DNA from: an uncultured bacterium
GTDB taxonomy: Bacteria > Verrucomicrobiota > Kiritimatiellia > RFP12 > UBA1067
Length of the DNA stretch: 46,109 bases
Assembly: GCA_902761275.1 (NCBI GenBank)
Contig: CACWJS010000006.1
Coordinates: 1 to 46,109 of the forward strand
Direction of reading: 5' to 3'
The notes below the pieces were generated by a model. The model was given only the letters and a program-made list of their open reading frames with translations, did not search any database and was not told the DNA's origin. Position numbers and translations under genes: made by a program. Below, in pieces: positions 1-8,106 of the stretch (positions are counted from its first letter, which is position 1; each line of letters opens with the position of its first letter).

Positions 1-66
1 CCAAAGTATTTTCGCGATTGCCGCCGCCCCTTGACGCCCGGTCATCGCAGCCTTGATTGCGGTTTG

Positions 67-96
67 ATTATACCATCCATAATTATGCAGTTTCAA
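67..96 (-). promoter_or_regulatory. sigma70-like promoter pointing left, out of the window
   Basis: On the minus strand TTGAAA (96-91) is followed after 18 bases by a perfect TATAAT (72-67). It points away from the giant surface-protein gene, downstream of that gene's terminator, so it probably drives the next leftward gene, which starts outside the window. Based on motif match and position only. Confidence 0.4.
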
Positions 97-139
97 TAAA
101 CCGGCGCAAATGATATATTCTTGAAACAAATTGATTATA

Positions 140-3100
140 TCATTCACAAAAAAGACGAAAACCAACCTGAAATCGACTTTCAGGCTGGTTTGTCATCATA
201 TTTTCGCGCGTTTCGCCGGGGCTGCTGCGCGCCCTGGAGAAGCCCATCGCACTTCGCCGCAGATGATCTCCACACGCGGCTGCCCCGCTGTCGACCGCCG
301 CAGGCATAAGTCGCACTTCGTCGCTATAACCGTTAAAGGTGCTCGTCGTGCCAGTTGGCAACCCCGACGCCGTCGACTGGTGGTTCATACCGCCAATCGT
401 GAACGGCTCCGATCCGCTGACAGGCAAGATCGTAGTGCTTTTAGTTTGAATAAGAACACCATTAAGGTAAAGCTGCACAGAAGACCCGCTGCGTATTACA
501 AAATCGTATCTCGTCCACGATTCGGTGCTGAAGTAGCTTGCGATATTAGGATCAAATGTGTAGTAAGAACTACTCAAAAAGAAGCGAATATTGCTGAGCT
601 GGTTACCAGAAAACGAGGCGGCCCATCCATTGTAGGAGTCTTGGGTTTTTCTGGCAAAGAGATAGGCCCAATCAACTTTTGTCACGCTGGGCTTAACCCA
701 CCCGGAAACAGTAAATGAACCCGCAGCAAGGGCATCCAACGCAGGGTAAACCGGCACCGTGACTGCAGGTCCCTTGTCGCCGACTACATTGCGCCCGAGC
801 GCCTTGCCAAATGCGCCGTCCGCCACCAAAGAACTCGCGTGTCCAGTACCATCCTGATGACCCGAAGCGTCTTTTACTGTAACTATGCCGCCATTCTGCA
901 CGCTCATGTGCCAGACGCCGATGTAGTCGCTCCAGACGTCGGTCGAGGTGTTCTCTGGAGCCGCCTGCCCTTCGCGGAGATTCCAGTACATTGTGACAGG
1001 CATGCCCGCCATCGGCAACGTCACAAGCTTCACCCAGACGACAGACTCGCCCGAAGTATTCCATGTATCGACATCATAGGTGAGCAGATTACCAAAGTCG
1101 TCGATAAAAACAAGGTTGGTGGGGCTGGCCTCTTTGTAGTAGAAGCCCGGCATGCTGTCTTCGGAAATTCTTATGGGAACTACGAAGTTCGAAAGATCAC
1201 TCGTCGTGCCCTTGACGAAAATCTCTATACAGTTGTGGAAGAGCACTCCCGGGTCATCCCACATAAGGAATGTCGTCGTGTTTGTGGCAGCCGTCCAGCT
1301 TGAGGTCGCAGGTATCACCGCGCGGAGCACCCACGTACCTGGAGTCGTGATTGCATCGGTATCATTTGTCCAGCTCGTCACAGACTCGGCGTCATCGCCA
1401 AACCCGTAGTAGTACTCAACCGTGTCGGCGCCCCACTTCGCAGAAATCGTAGGCGTCTTCGGTGTTGCGCCAATGCGCCACCCAACAAGTTTAAGCTCCG
1501 TTATCTCGTTGGTGGCTGCGCCTATCGACCATGGAACCGTATAGTTGGAAGACGTCTCGGGTACAACGTTCCAGACAAAGTTTTCTGCCTCACTATTGCC
1601 TAACAGATGGAACACCGCTTCGTACGATCCGCCCGCCGTCTCGTTTGTGGTGCTGCCAGTCACAAGCGAGTAATGCGCCCAGTCGAGACTTTCAAACGCA
1701 TTCTGCGGCGAGCCGTTGTAGACAAGGCCGGTTCGCGCCACAGGAACGTCAACGAGCTGCGACGCAATCATCCAATCGATGCGCACATTAGCGACACTCG
1801 CATCGCCGCTCTCGCCGATCCATACATAGTTTGTATAGCCAGCAGGGTTGTCAAGAGCCGCTGTGTAGTGGAAATATCCGGCGTTCACCGAATTAGTCAA
1901 GCCCTCCTTGTAGACAACGCCTTCGTATTCGGTAAAGACAATCGAGTTCGTACCGCTGTAGATAAGCCCTTCTACAAGCGCCGGCTTTTTAACTTGCTTA
2001 GCCACAATAGACCATGCCGTTGTCTTGTCGGCTGTTGTTCCATCTACCCAGACCGTGTTAGCCGTGTCACGAAGGCGAAGGGTGTAATAGTATTCGCCGG
2101 CATTTGTTGCAATGGCAGTTCCATCAACAATCTCATAAATCTCATCCGATGATGCCACTTCATGCACCGCACCATCGTATGTAATGACCACAGATGTAGG
2201 AATTTCCACCTTAAGTGCGGCAATCTTCCATTCTATTGTTTTCGTCTCCTTGCTCGAAACGGTCCAGTCTTTCCACTCAAAGTCGCCAGCGGGTTTAATC
2301 TGGTACGTATATGTATCTGCATTTGTGGCGCTTGTCGTTCCACCGACAAGCTCATAGTAGCTCTTTGGCTCATATCCTATTTGCTCTTCGCCATTCCATT
2401 CAAGTTCAACATAGTCAGGAGGCGAGATGATCAAATCACGGATGCGAAGAATGACTACACCGTTTCCACCCTTGCCACCAACACAGGCATTGCCGCCGCC
2501 GCCGCCGCCGCCGCCAAAACCATCATCTCCCGCGCCAGCCTCAGTGTCACCGCCTTTGGCACCAGCACCGCCGCCACCTTTACTTTTTGCAGTTTGACGC
2601 GTAGTCATACTGCCGCCGCCGCCGCCGCCCGCATAATATATTGCATCCCCATTCTCGTCTAAAACGATATCAGACGTCAAGCCAATGCCGCCGGCACCAG
2701 GACCCGCAGTTGTCGTAGTATTTTTACCGCTTCCACCAGCACCACCGCCACCAGCGCCATACTGTTTTGTTGCACCCTTACCACCAGCACTTCCGCGGAC
2801 ATAGTACAGACCATTCGTAGCACCACCATTGCACGCTGCAGACGCATAAGATCCGCCACCGCCAGAGCCACCTGGATTACCAACACTCTTCGCGCCGCCG
2901 CCGCCGCCGCCCTTCGCAGTGATTGAGACAGTGCCTCCGATAAAGGACGAATCGTTGCCATCGCCGCCACGTGTTGCCGTCGCTGTACTAGTGGCAGCTG
3001 CGCCGCCCGCACCGACGGTGATTATGTATGTACCCTCTTCAATCATCTGCGTCTGGTCGACGAATCCGCCAGCGCCACCGCCGCCGCCAGCACCTGCAGC

Positions 3101-3496
3101 TGTCGAAGTAGACGTGCCGCCAGCACCGCCGCCGCCGACAACAAGCGAGCGGACAGAAACTTTTGTGTCTGAACCTACGGTCAATGTGCCTGGCGTTGAA
3201 GTGTCGGTGAACTTGAGGACAACTTCATCATATTCTGCGTCGGTAGAAACATTGCCTTCGAAGAAATAGATTACTTCAGTTTGATTATCCCACAAAATTT
3301 TGCCGAGATCATGAAGCGTCTTCACATCGGCGCGCGCGAAAAGGGAAAGCAGCGTAGAAATAACGAGGACAAAAGATGTGCGAGCGGCGCCGAAAAAGTG
3401 TGCGCCAAGAGACGCCGCCCTGGATAGGGCTGCGCTCTTGCGCGGCGTATCGTGCACTCGCGCGACCGCCGCTACTCTCGGCGGTCTGCTTAGCAC
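140..3496 (-). CDS. large secreted glycine-rich / DUF2341 / LamG-like surface protein
   Basis: The product is about 1118 residues and probably exported: a hydrophobic stretch (about residues 40-55, ending in FARA) precedes the mature part. Residues about 110-345 are extremely glycine-rich and end in the GVVILRIR strand typical of Gly_rich_2-type domains. Next come three or four Ig-like modules that each end in WSI or WMI (about 350-660). A DUF2341-like domain (about 735-850) and a LamG/concanavalin-like domain (about 860-1060) follow. This is the architecture of PVC-bacterium surface or adhesin proteins; the ligand is unknown. The start used is GTG with no good ribosome site, so the N-terminus is uncertain. 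The last 40 residues do not look like a domain and run through an intrinsic terminator. A -1/+1 shift would instead end the protein at a TGA at 196-198, just before the hairpin. Domain names are by pattern recognition. Confidence 0.75.
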   Translation of the reverse strand: MLSRPPRVAAVARVHDTPRKSAALSRAASLGAHFFGAARTSFVLVISTLLSLFARADVKTLHDLGKILWDNQTEVIYFFEGNVSTDAEYDEVVLKFTDTSTPGTLTVGSDTKVSVRSLVVGGGGAGGTSTSTAAGAGGGGGAGGFVDQTQMIEEGTYIITVGAGGAAATSTATATRGGDGNDSSFIGGTVSITAKGGGGGGAKSVGNPGGSGGGGSYASAACNGGATNGLYYVRGSAGGKGATKQYGAGGGGAGGSGKNTTTTAGPGAGGIGLTSDIVLDENGDAIYYAGGGGGGSMTTRQTAKSKGGGGAGAKGGDTEAGAGDDGFGGGGGGGGNACVGGKGGNGVVILRIRDLIISPPDYVELEWNGEEQIGYEPKSYYELVGGTTSATNADTYTYQIKPAGDFEWKDWTVSSKETKTIEWKIAALKVEIPTSVVITYDGAVHEVASSDEIYEIVDGTAIATNAGEYYYTLRLRDTANTVWVDGTTADKTTAWSIVAKQVKKPALVEGLIYSGTNSIVFTEYEGVVYKEGLTNSVNAGYFHYTAALDNPAGYTNYVWIGESGDASVANVRIDWMIASQLVDVPVARTGLVYNGSPQNAFESLDWAHYSLVTGSTTNETAGGSYEAVFHLLGNSEAENFVWNVVPETSSNYTVPWSIGAATNEITELKLVGWRIGATPKTPTISAKWGADTVEYYYGFGDDAESVTSWTNDTDAITTPGTWVLRAVIPATSSWTAATNTTTFLMWDDPGVLFHNCIEIFVKGTTSDLSNFVVPIRISEDSMPGFYYKEASPTNLVFIDDFGNLLTYDVDTWNTSGESVVWVKLVTLPMAGMPVTMYWNLREGQAAPENTSTDVWSDYIGVWHMSVQNGGIVTVKDASGHQDGTGHASSLVADGAFGKALGRNVVGDKGPAVTVPVYPALDALAAGSFTVSGWVKPSVTKVDWAYLFARKTQDSYNGWAASFSGNQLSNIRFFLSSSYYTFDPNIASYFSTESWTRYDFVIRSGSSVQLYLNGVLIQTKSTTILPVSGSEPFTIGGMNHQSTASGLPTGTTSTFNGYSDEVRLMPAAVDSGAAACGDHLRRSAMGFSRARSSPGETRENMMTNQPESRFQVGFRLFCE
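150..191 (-). terminator. intrinsic terminator of the giant surface-protein gene
   Basis: A stem of about 13 bp with a short loop (160-190; arms AACCAACCTGAAA and TTTCAGGCTGGTT) is followed on the minus strand by a T-rich run. It lies inside the last codons of the open frame annotated for the surface protein, which is one reason to suspect a frameshift near the 3' end of that gene. Confidence 0.7.
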
Positions 3497-4090
3497 ATCA
3501 TCGCATATCTAATTTCTTTACAACACATTTACATCATTTCTACACAATGTTTTCAGGCCTTTTACAGCTTGTGAACATGGTTGTGCACAAGGCAACTATT
3601 CACTTCGCGTTGTTCGAAGAGATAGTTCCCCTATGTCCAATCGTTCGCATTATAGCACAAATCCCTTTGCGTGGGGGAAAAAATTTGCGCTGGCGCTCTG
3701 ACCCTGAAGTTATATTGAAAACAACATAAACAACTTTTGAAAACAACTCTTCAAGGTGTGCGGGCTAACATGCCCGCACGTTCCTCATCTCGCCGCGAAA
3801 CTCGGCACTCGCGCGGGGCCTTGCGGCTGCTTCGCAGTTCGCTTCGCTCATCCAACCTGATCGCTTCGCGACAGGCGCATCTCGCTCGGCGTGTTCGCGC
3901 GGGCCCTTGCGGCCGCTTCGCGGCTCGGCCTTCGGCCTCGGCCAACCTGACGACTTCGTCGCAGGCGCATCTCCCCACGGGTCGCGAACCCCCGCAAGGG
4001 GCGGTTACGCGCGGCGTAAAAGAAGTTGTTTTTACAAGTTGTTCCAGTTGTTTCCCTCTACACGCTCTACACCTCTACACGGCTAAAATC
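3497..4090. repeat. gene-free stretch of composite dispersed repeats
   Basis: No gene is supported here. From 3715 the sequence is built of units seen elsewhere in the window: GAAAACAACATAAACAAC (again near 4676 and 6412), a GC-rich run of short inverted words such as GGCCTTCGGCCTCGGCC (3777-4010), and a module holding AAGAAGTTGTTTTTACAAG (4020 onward; again at 5644). The long open frames across the GC-rich part have low-complexity composition and are not convincing genes. Confidence 0.6.
3649..3657 (-). promoter_or_regulatory. extended -10 promoter upstream of the surface-protein gene
   Basis: The minus strand reads TGCTATAAT here, an extended -10 (TGN plus TATAAT). It lies about 150 nt before the annotated start of the surface protein, so the mRNA would have a long leader. 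No clear -35 box was seen. Confidence 0.4.
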
Positions 4091-4122
4091 ACAAAACCCG
4101 CGGCGTTTCTGCCGCGGGATTT
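4091..4122 (-). terminator. shared intrinsic terminator, copy 1
   Basis: An 8-bp GC stem CCCGCGGC / GCCGCGGG (4097-4118, loop GTTTCT) is followed on the minus strand by TTTTGT. It lies just after the stop of the orphan antitoxin gene. The same hairpin recurs near 4844, 7684, 8447 and 14435. Confidence 0.75.
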
Positions 4123-4133
4123 ATTCTTCTCTT

Positions 4134-4445
4134 TTACGCATTTGAAAACTGCAGCGGGTAGTCTTTGCCGCCTATTTCAATCTGAAGCTTTAGAATACCG
4201 CCAAGTGCGCTTACAATTTTCTGCAATGTTCCTATTCGCAGATTATCACTTCTCTCAAAAGCCGCGTATGTCGGCTGGGCAATATGAAGGCGATCAGCAA
4301 CCTCCACCTGCGTGACACCAAGCTCGCGGCGAATCTGCGACAAGACATATTCGCGGTTCATATCTGAAGCCGCAGTTTCATTTGCCGCCCTGCGCTCTGG
4401 CGACATCTTATCGCGCAAACGATTGAAGGAACGATGTCCGCTCAT
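4134..4445 (-). CDS. HigA-type XRE antitoxin (orphaned by loss of its toxin)
   Basis: This 103-residue protein has a helix-turn-helix of the Cro/C1 type in its middle (about residues 38-85, around VTQVEVADRLHIAQPTYAAF). In HigBA systems such a protein binds the toxin and represses the operon. It closely resembles the intact antitoxin at 4872-5189 over the helix-turn-helix and in the C-terminal KDYPLQ motif. Its ATG overlaps the TGA of an upstream toxin remnant by the ATGA arrangement, exactly as in the intact neighbouring pair, which fixes the start. It ends just before a copy of the shared terminator. Only the last half of its toxin gene survives, so it may now act as a regulator or as an antidote to related toxins. 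Confidence 0.8.
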   Translation of the reverse strand: MSGHRSFNRLRDKMSPERRAANETAASDMNREYVLSQIRRELGVTQVEVADRLHIAQPTYAAFERSDNLRIGTLQKIVSALGGILKLQIEIGGKDYPLQFSNA

Positions 4446-4624
4446 GATTTGTCCTCCTGTTTTATTTCTTTTAGATGTTCCTCAAATATACGCTCCGCTT
4501 TGGGCACATTTTCGATATACCACCGGTCATTTCCAGTCTTATCACCTCCAATAAGCAACAAAGCAGATCGAACAGGATCAAAAGCATACAGAATCCTTAT
4601 GGGATGCCCAGTATAGCATATTTC
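4442..4624 (-). pseudogene. 5'-truncated HigB-type toxin gene
   Basis: Sixty open codons without a start end in a TGA that overlaps the antitoxin ATG. The translation contains ILYAFDPVRSALLLIGGDK, which matches VLYAFDPERTAILLIGGDK of the intact toxin at 5186-5545, and it continues with a matching C-terminus (WYIENVPKAERIF versus WYERMVPWAEQIY). The first half of the toxin is missing. An in-frame TAG precedes the homologous part, and then come the dispersed repeats AAACAACATAAACAAC and GGTAGGGGCG. This is a clear gene relic, probably cut by a repeat-associated rearrangement. Confidence 0.85.
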
Positions 4625-4667
4625 CTATATCGCGGTCAATCGCCGTTCGTCGTTCGTCGTACCTTTT

Positions 4668-4838
4668 GCGCTCTATTGGAAACAACATAAACAACATTTG
4701 AAACAACTTTTTCTGTCTGGTAGGGGCGGCATTCCGCTTCTGGTAGGGGCGGCACTCCGTGCCGACCGCATCCAACGAACGCCTTGGTAGGGGCGTCCCT
4801 ACCAACACCATGCCCGGCTCGCTTTCACGCTCCATAAA
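4668..4838. repeat. AAACAACATAAACAAC unit plus GGTAGGGGCG repeat cluster
   Basis: TTGGAAACAACATAAACAAC (4676-4695) is followed by three GGTAGGGGCG words (about 4720-4805), the last within an inverted GGTAGGGGCG / CCCTACC structure. The GGTAGGG / CCCTACC family also occurs in frame inside the deacylase gene at 24450-24548. No gene is seen in the 247 bases between the toxin relic and the next antitoxin. Confidence 0.65.
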
Positions 4839-4866
4839 CAAAACCCGCGGCGTTTCTGCCGCGGGC
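4839..4866 (-). terminator. shared intrinsic terminator, copy 2
   Basis: Same GC hairpin as copy 1 (4844-4865), followed on the minus strand by TTTTGTTT. It lies six bases after the stop of the HigA-type antitoxin gene. Confidence 0.75.
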
Positions 4867-4871
4867 TTCGC

Positions 4872-5189
4872 TTATCCAACCGGCACACGATGTGGAATTT
4901 GAAGCGAATAATCCTTTCCATGTAACTCTACATGGAATGAAAGAACACCGCCTAGTGCAGTTACTATCTTTCGCAAAGTTCCAATTCGCATGTTGTCAGC
5001 TTTTTCGTATGCTGCATAGGCCGGCTGGGATATCGAAAGCTTCGTAGCTACATCTTTCTGCGTAAGGCCTACTTCAGTGCGAATCTGCGCCAATACATAC
5101 TCGCGATTCATCTCCTCGGCCTCTGCATCGAGTCGCTTCCTTTGCTCTGCCGAAAACTCCGCCTTCAGTTCTGCAAATTTGTGCCTCAT
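4872..5189 (-). CDS. higA: HigA-type XRE antitoxin
   Basis: A 105-residue antitoxin with a Cro/C1-type helix-turn-helix (about residues 37-85, around LTQKDVATKLSISQPAYAAY). It is the second gene of a toxin-first pair. Its ATG overlaps the toxin TGA in an ATGA arrangement, which indicates translational coupling and fixes the start. In the HigBA family this protein neutralises the mRNA-cleaving toxin and represses the operon promoter. It is paralogous to the orphan antitoxin at 4134-4445, so the region probably arose by cassette duplication. The symbol is assigned by family resemblance only. Confidence 0.85.
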   Translation of the reverse strand: MRHKFAELKAEFSAEQRKRLDAEAEEMNREYVLAQIRTEVGLTQKDVATKLSISQPAYAAYEKADNMRIGTLRKIVTALGGVLSFHVELHGKDYSLQIPHRVPVG

Positions 5190-5545
5190 TGTTTTTCCTC
5201 CAATATTTCATTGAGATACTGTCTATAGATTTGCTCAGCCCAAGGAACCATCCTCTCATACCAAAGTGCGTCCCCAGACTTATCTCCTCCTATTAGCAAA
5301 ATTGCTGTCCGTTCGGGATCAAATGCGTATAAAACGCGATATGGATGTTTGCCATGCTGGGTACGCAGTTCTCGCATGGGGATATTAGATCCTTTTATGT
5401 CTGATGAATAAGGAAACCCCAATGTCGGGCCATGTTCCTCTAATAATGAAACTACCTTATAAATCTTTTCACGTGATTCACTTGGTAACGAATGCCACCA
5501 CTCACCAAATTCATCCGTGAATTCAACTTGCCAGTTTGCCGTCAT
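5186..5545 (-). CDS. higB: HigB-type RelE-superfamily toxin (Gp49-like)
   Basis: This 119-residue protein has the pattern of the phage-derived Gp49/HigB toxins: an N-terminal FTDEFGEWWHSL helix, the central PMRELRTQ and YRVLYAFDPERTAILLIGGDK strands and a basic-aromatic C-terminal helix. Family members are ribosome-dependent mRNA interferases. It is full length for the family and coupled to the antitoxin by a 4-bp overlap. There is no Shine-Dalgarno; instead a perfect minus-strand TATAAT lies only six bases before the ATG, so the transcript is probably leaderless. Confidence 0.87.
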   Translation of the reverse strand: MTANWQVEFTDEFGEWWHSLPSESREKIYKVVSLLEEHGPTLGFPYSSDIKGSNIPMRELRTQHGKHPYRVLYAFDPERTAILLIGGDKSGDALWYERMVPWAEQIYRQYLNEILEEKQ

Positions 5546-5551
5546 GCAGAG

Positions 5552-5560
5552 ATTATAACA
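5552..5560 (-). promoter_or_regulatory. extended -10 promoter directly before the higB start
   Basis: The minus strand reads TGTTATAAT, ending six bases before the ATG. Transcription would begin at or next to the start codon, which implies a leaderless mRNA. Confidence 0.55.
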
Positions 5561-5574
5561 AAAACATTATAATG

Positions 5575-5684
5575 ATGCAAGTGGGCCACGTTGAATTGTT
5601 CCGCCTCGCGGCGCTCTTGAATCCCCGCGCTTGTTGCGCGGCGTAAAAGAAGTTGTTTTTACAAGTTGTTCCAGTTGTTTCCCC
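5575..5684. repeat. repeat module between cassettes
   Basis: The stretch 5637-5684, including AAGAAGTTGTTTTTACAAG and GTTCCAGTTGTTTCC, is nearly identical to 4015-4062. The module sits next to the 3' end of a minus-strand gene or relic each time. No gene is seen. Confidence 0.65.
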
Positions 5685-6317
5685 CTACATATCCGCAATA
5701 GACAGAAGCCCGGACTTCTGCCTAAGATTGCGCTTCTCGGGATTCTTCTCAAAAAACTTCTCGATCTTCGCCTGAAGCCTCGCGTCACTGTATCGTCCTG
5801 GATTCGTCTTGACCTCAAAGAATGCTATTTCACCGCCAAGCTCGTCTTCGCACACCAAATCAATCTCTTCGGATCCCTTACGATCCCACCAGGCACCCAT
5901 CTTGGCATACGACGTCGTCTCGGTGAACTTCCAGTGAAAATAGCGCTCTAAGGCATAGCCACTAAACACGTCGAAATCCCGCAATGCAATTTCACGTAGC
6001 TGTTCGTACCGCTCAAGCTCGATATAGCCCCTGTACTTGAAGACAAAGCGAAACCAGAACCGGAAAAAGCAGTCGTCGATCTGGTAATGGCAGTTCTTCC
6101 CCGTCGGCTTATCGAAAATCGGCTGCTTCTTCGATACTAACTGATATTGCTCTTCAAGTTTGGTGAGATAGCCATTGACGTCCACGCCAATAATGTTCTT
6201 CAACTCCGCAGTAGTCGTAGCACCAGAAGCTATGGCCGAAAGAATCGTGAAGTATACGCCGTAATCCGGGCCGAACTCCTCGGCGAGTATGGCGCGACCT
6301 TCGGGCAGATACGACGT
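5685..6317 (-). pseudogene. 5'-truncated DUF234-type ATPase/nuclease
   Basis: About 210 codons correspond to the C-terminal half of the complete ATPase at 15222-16547. Shared landmarks in the same order are EGRAILAEEFG (versus EGRTILADEFG), GYLTKLE, CFFRFWFRFVF, ALERYFHWKF, WWDRKG and the nuclease-like EIDLVCED with FFEVKT. The Walker A and B half is absent. The homologous frame stays open to 6317, well above the first ATG at 6203, so a short protein from that ATG would be an arbitrary start. The break falls at three copies of AAAATGGCCGTTTT (6318-6356). It is probably non-functional, unless the isolated PD-(D/E)XK-like domain is expressed. Confidence 0.85.
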
Positions 6318-6785
6318 TTTGAAAATGGCCGTTTTGAAAATGGCCGTTTTTAAAACGGGGATATTATGGCATTATTTAGCATCCTTGTCAATCCCCCGCA
6401 GGGTTCTATTGGAAACAACATAAACAACAGTTGTTTCCCCATACACGCTCTACGCGTTCTACACAGCTAAAACCACAGGCGCTGACGCGCGACCACGAAC
6501 CGCGGCGCATCTGACGCGCGGCATAGCCGATTGAGACGTCACAGCGACGCCGCTGCTTGAAGGCCGCGTTAGCAGTTCTCTGACGTTTCTTTGCCTTTTC
6601 GGTAGCAGCGACCTTCGCGCGGCGTCCCCGCGCCGTCTCGACCTTCGGTCTGCGTCAGATGCCCGCGACACGAAAGCCACCTTCGTGGCGCACGAAAACG
6701 CCCGCTTCGCGGGCTTCACGAAAAGCTCGAAATCCCCAAGGGGCGCCTACGTCTCGGCACCCGAAAAACGGCAACCCCGAAGGAG
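6318..6785. repeat. gene-free repeats upstream of the ATPase relic, with the left inverted-repeat arm
   Basis: Short tandem GAAAATGGCCGTTTT units (6321-6352) abut the ATPase relic. TTGGAAACAACATAAACAAC follows (6411-6430), then GC-rich sequence. The last part (about 6640-6760) is an inverted copy of sequence at 7283-7340; 29 bases at 6691-6719 match perfectly in reverse complement to 7309-7337. The open frames here are low-complexity arginine-rich and not believable. Confidence 0.6.
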
Positions 6786-7166
6786 TCAGTTAGCCCACTG
6801 TTCGACAACGGCCTTCGGATAGGCGCCAAAATTTACGAGCAGCCCAAGCTTGCTGCTGGTCAGCCGAAGGTAATTCATCAACTGCGACCTGTGTTCCTTG
6901 GTCAATGACTCCACGGCCTTGATCTCAACTATGATCTTCCCGTAGCAATAAAAGTCGGGGACATACGTTTTCTCAATAGGTGCGCCTTTGTAAAAGATGC
7001 GAAGCTCCTTCTTTGAGTCAAATGGTATGCCGCGAGCCGCGAACTCGCGTTCAAGGCACTGCTGGTACACCTCTTCCCTAAAACCGCTTCCAAGTTCGCG
7101 GTAGACCTCGTAGACCGCACCGCGAATGGCGTAGCACTCGTCTGGATATATCATTTGACGACTCAT
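6786..7166 (-). CDS. GxxExxY family protein (PDDEXK-like)
   Basis: This 126-residue protein carries the family signature GSGFREEVYQ, with a later VPDFYCYGKIIVEIK stretch that fits the PD-(D/E)XK nuclease-like core of the GxxExxY family (D-x(n)-E-x-K). No function is firmly established for the family. The start chosen is the ATG at 7166 (MSRQMIYPDE), which gives the usual family length and has TATAAT seven bases upstream with no Shine-Dalgarno. The longer open frame runs into repeat sequence. The gene sits between two inverted copies of a GC-rich repeat, as if it were cargo of a repeat-bounded cassette. Confidence 0.85.
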   Translation of the reverse strand: MSRQMIYPDECYAIRGAVYEVYRELGSGFREEVYQQCLEREFAARGIPFDSKKELRIFYKGAPIEKTYVPDFYCYGKIIVEIKAVESLTKEHRSQLMNYLRLTSSKLGLLVNFGAYPKAVVEQWAN

Positions 7167-7173
7167 GACGCGA

Positions 7174-7182
7174 ATTATAGCA
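7174..7182 (-). promoter_or_regulatory. extended -10 promoter directly before the GxxExxY start
   Basis: The minus strand reads TGCTATAAT, ending seven bases before the ATG, preceded by a T-run. This is the leaderless arrangement repeated at several genes of the window. Confidence 0.55.
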
Positions 7183-7683
7183 AAAATTTGCATCCGCAGA
7201 AAATGCTCCCCCAGTGTAGCCGCCCCGTGCGGATTTTGTGTGTTTTTCGTGACGCCCACGTAGTGGGCAGTTTCGTGCAACACGACGTAGGCGCCCTATG
7301 CTTTTTTTGTGAAGCCCGCGAAGCGGGCGTTTTCGTGTACTGCGAAGGCAGTTTTCGTGTCGCTGCGGCTTGTCGTGGGCCGAAGGCCGAAAGGGCGCCG
7401 CGGCGCGTGGCGAAGGTCGTTCCCTCGTAGTGACCGAGGTTGCAGGATGAAGCATCCAAGCGACCTTCTGGCCAACGCGCTGCCGCGCCCTTTCAGGCGG
7501 CGGAACGCCGCACGACAAGCCGGCAGCGTTTCGTGGTCGCGCGTCATTCGCCCGCGCCGGCAGGCGTCGGGTTGCCTGAGCGCGAAGCGCGAACCCCGAA
7601 GGGGCCGCAAGGGGCCGAGCGCAAACACCGTTTCCCAACCCTCTACACGCCCTACACGGCTATGACCACCCCAAAATACAAAA
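7183..7683. repeat. gene-free GC-rich repeats with the right inverted-repeat arm
   Basis: Sequence at 7283-7340 is the inverted partner of 6640-6760. From about 7310 to 7640 there are many short self-complementary words (CCCGCGAAGCGGG, GGCCGAAGGCC, GCGCGAAGCGCG). The long open frames on both strands are arginine-rich artefacts of GC-rich repeats. No gene is supported. Confidence 0.6.
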
Positions 7684-7708
7684 CCCTGCGGCGTTTCTGC
7701 CGCGGGCA
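7672..7708 (-). terminator. shared intrinsic terminator, copy 3
   Basis: Variant of the shared hairpin (7684-7706), with CCCTGCGGC in one arm. On the minus strand it is followed by GGGTTTTGTATTTTG. It lies just after the VapC-type gene. Confidence 0.65.
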
Positions 7709-7710
7709 GG

Positions 7711-8106
7711 TTAGCCAACAACTCTCTCCAGCAATGGAACATTGGAAAAGTGGGTATCTAACGAATACACCACCGCCCCTTTCGTGATTGCGCATGCCGC
7801 AATCCATAAGTCATTTTGCGGAATTGGCGTTCCGTTCTTCTTGAGGACCCTGAAGATGCGAGCATAGGCATCTGCTATGTCCTCGGACATCTCTACAACC
7901 TTCACCGCCTCATCCTCCAGAAATGAATCCAGCATAGAAAGCTGAATGCGCCCAGCATTGGTATCGGGATCTGCCCCGGCCTTATACTCGCCGATAACGA
8001 TTGTCGGTACAACGACCGTCGCATACCCCGCAATATTCTTCGCTATCCGGTCATCTCCGCGAAGAAACCTTATGAGGACATTCGTATCAAGAAGGAGAGA
8101 TTTCAT
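7711..8106 (-). CDS. vapC: VapC-type PIN-domain toxin
   Basis: This 131-residue PIN-domain ribonuclease opens with LLLDTNVLIRFL, which holds the first catalytic aspartate. The other expected acidic positions are the glutamate in IVIGEYKAG, the aspartate in PQNDLWIAA and the aspartate in YSLDTHF. VapC toxins cleave tRNA or rRNA with magnesium. The ATG at 8106 is chosen because it forms an ATGA overlap with the antitoxin stop; a GTG two codons earlier is possible. It is the second gene of the operon and ends before a copy of the shared terminator. Confidence 0.9.
   Translation of the reverse strand: MKSLLLDTNVLIRFLRGDDRIAKNIAGYATVVVPTIVIGEYKAGADPDTNAGRIQLSMLDSFLEDEAVKVVEMSEDIADAYARIFRVLKKNGTPIPQNDLWIAACAITKGAVVYSLDTHFSNVPLLERVVG

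Noticed and set aside
2400..3130. Plus-strand proline/alanine-rich frames in the surface-protein gene
   Set aside because: They are complements of glycine codons of the glycine-rich domain.
7300..7790. Several long open frames on both strands
   Set aside because: They are arginine- and proline-rich readings of GC-rich inverted repeats, overlap each other and have no ribosome site or domain.
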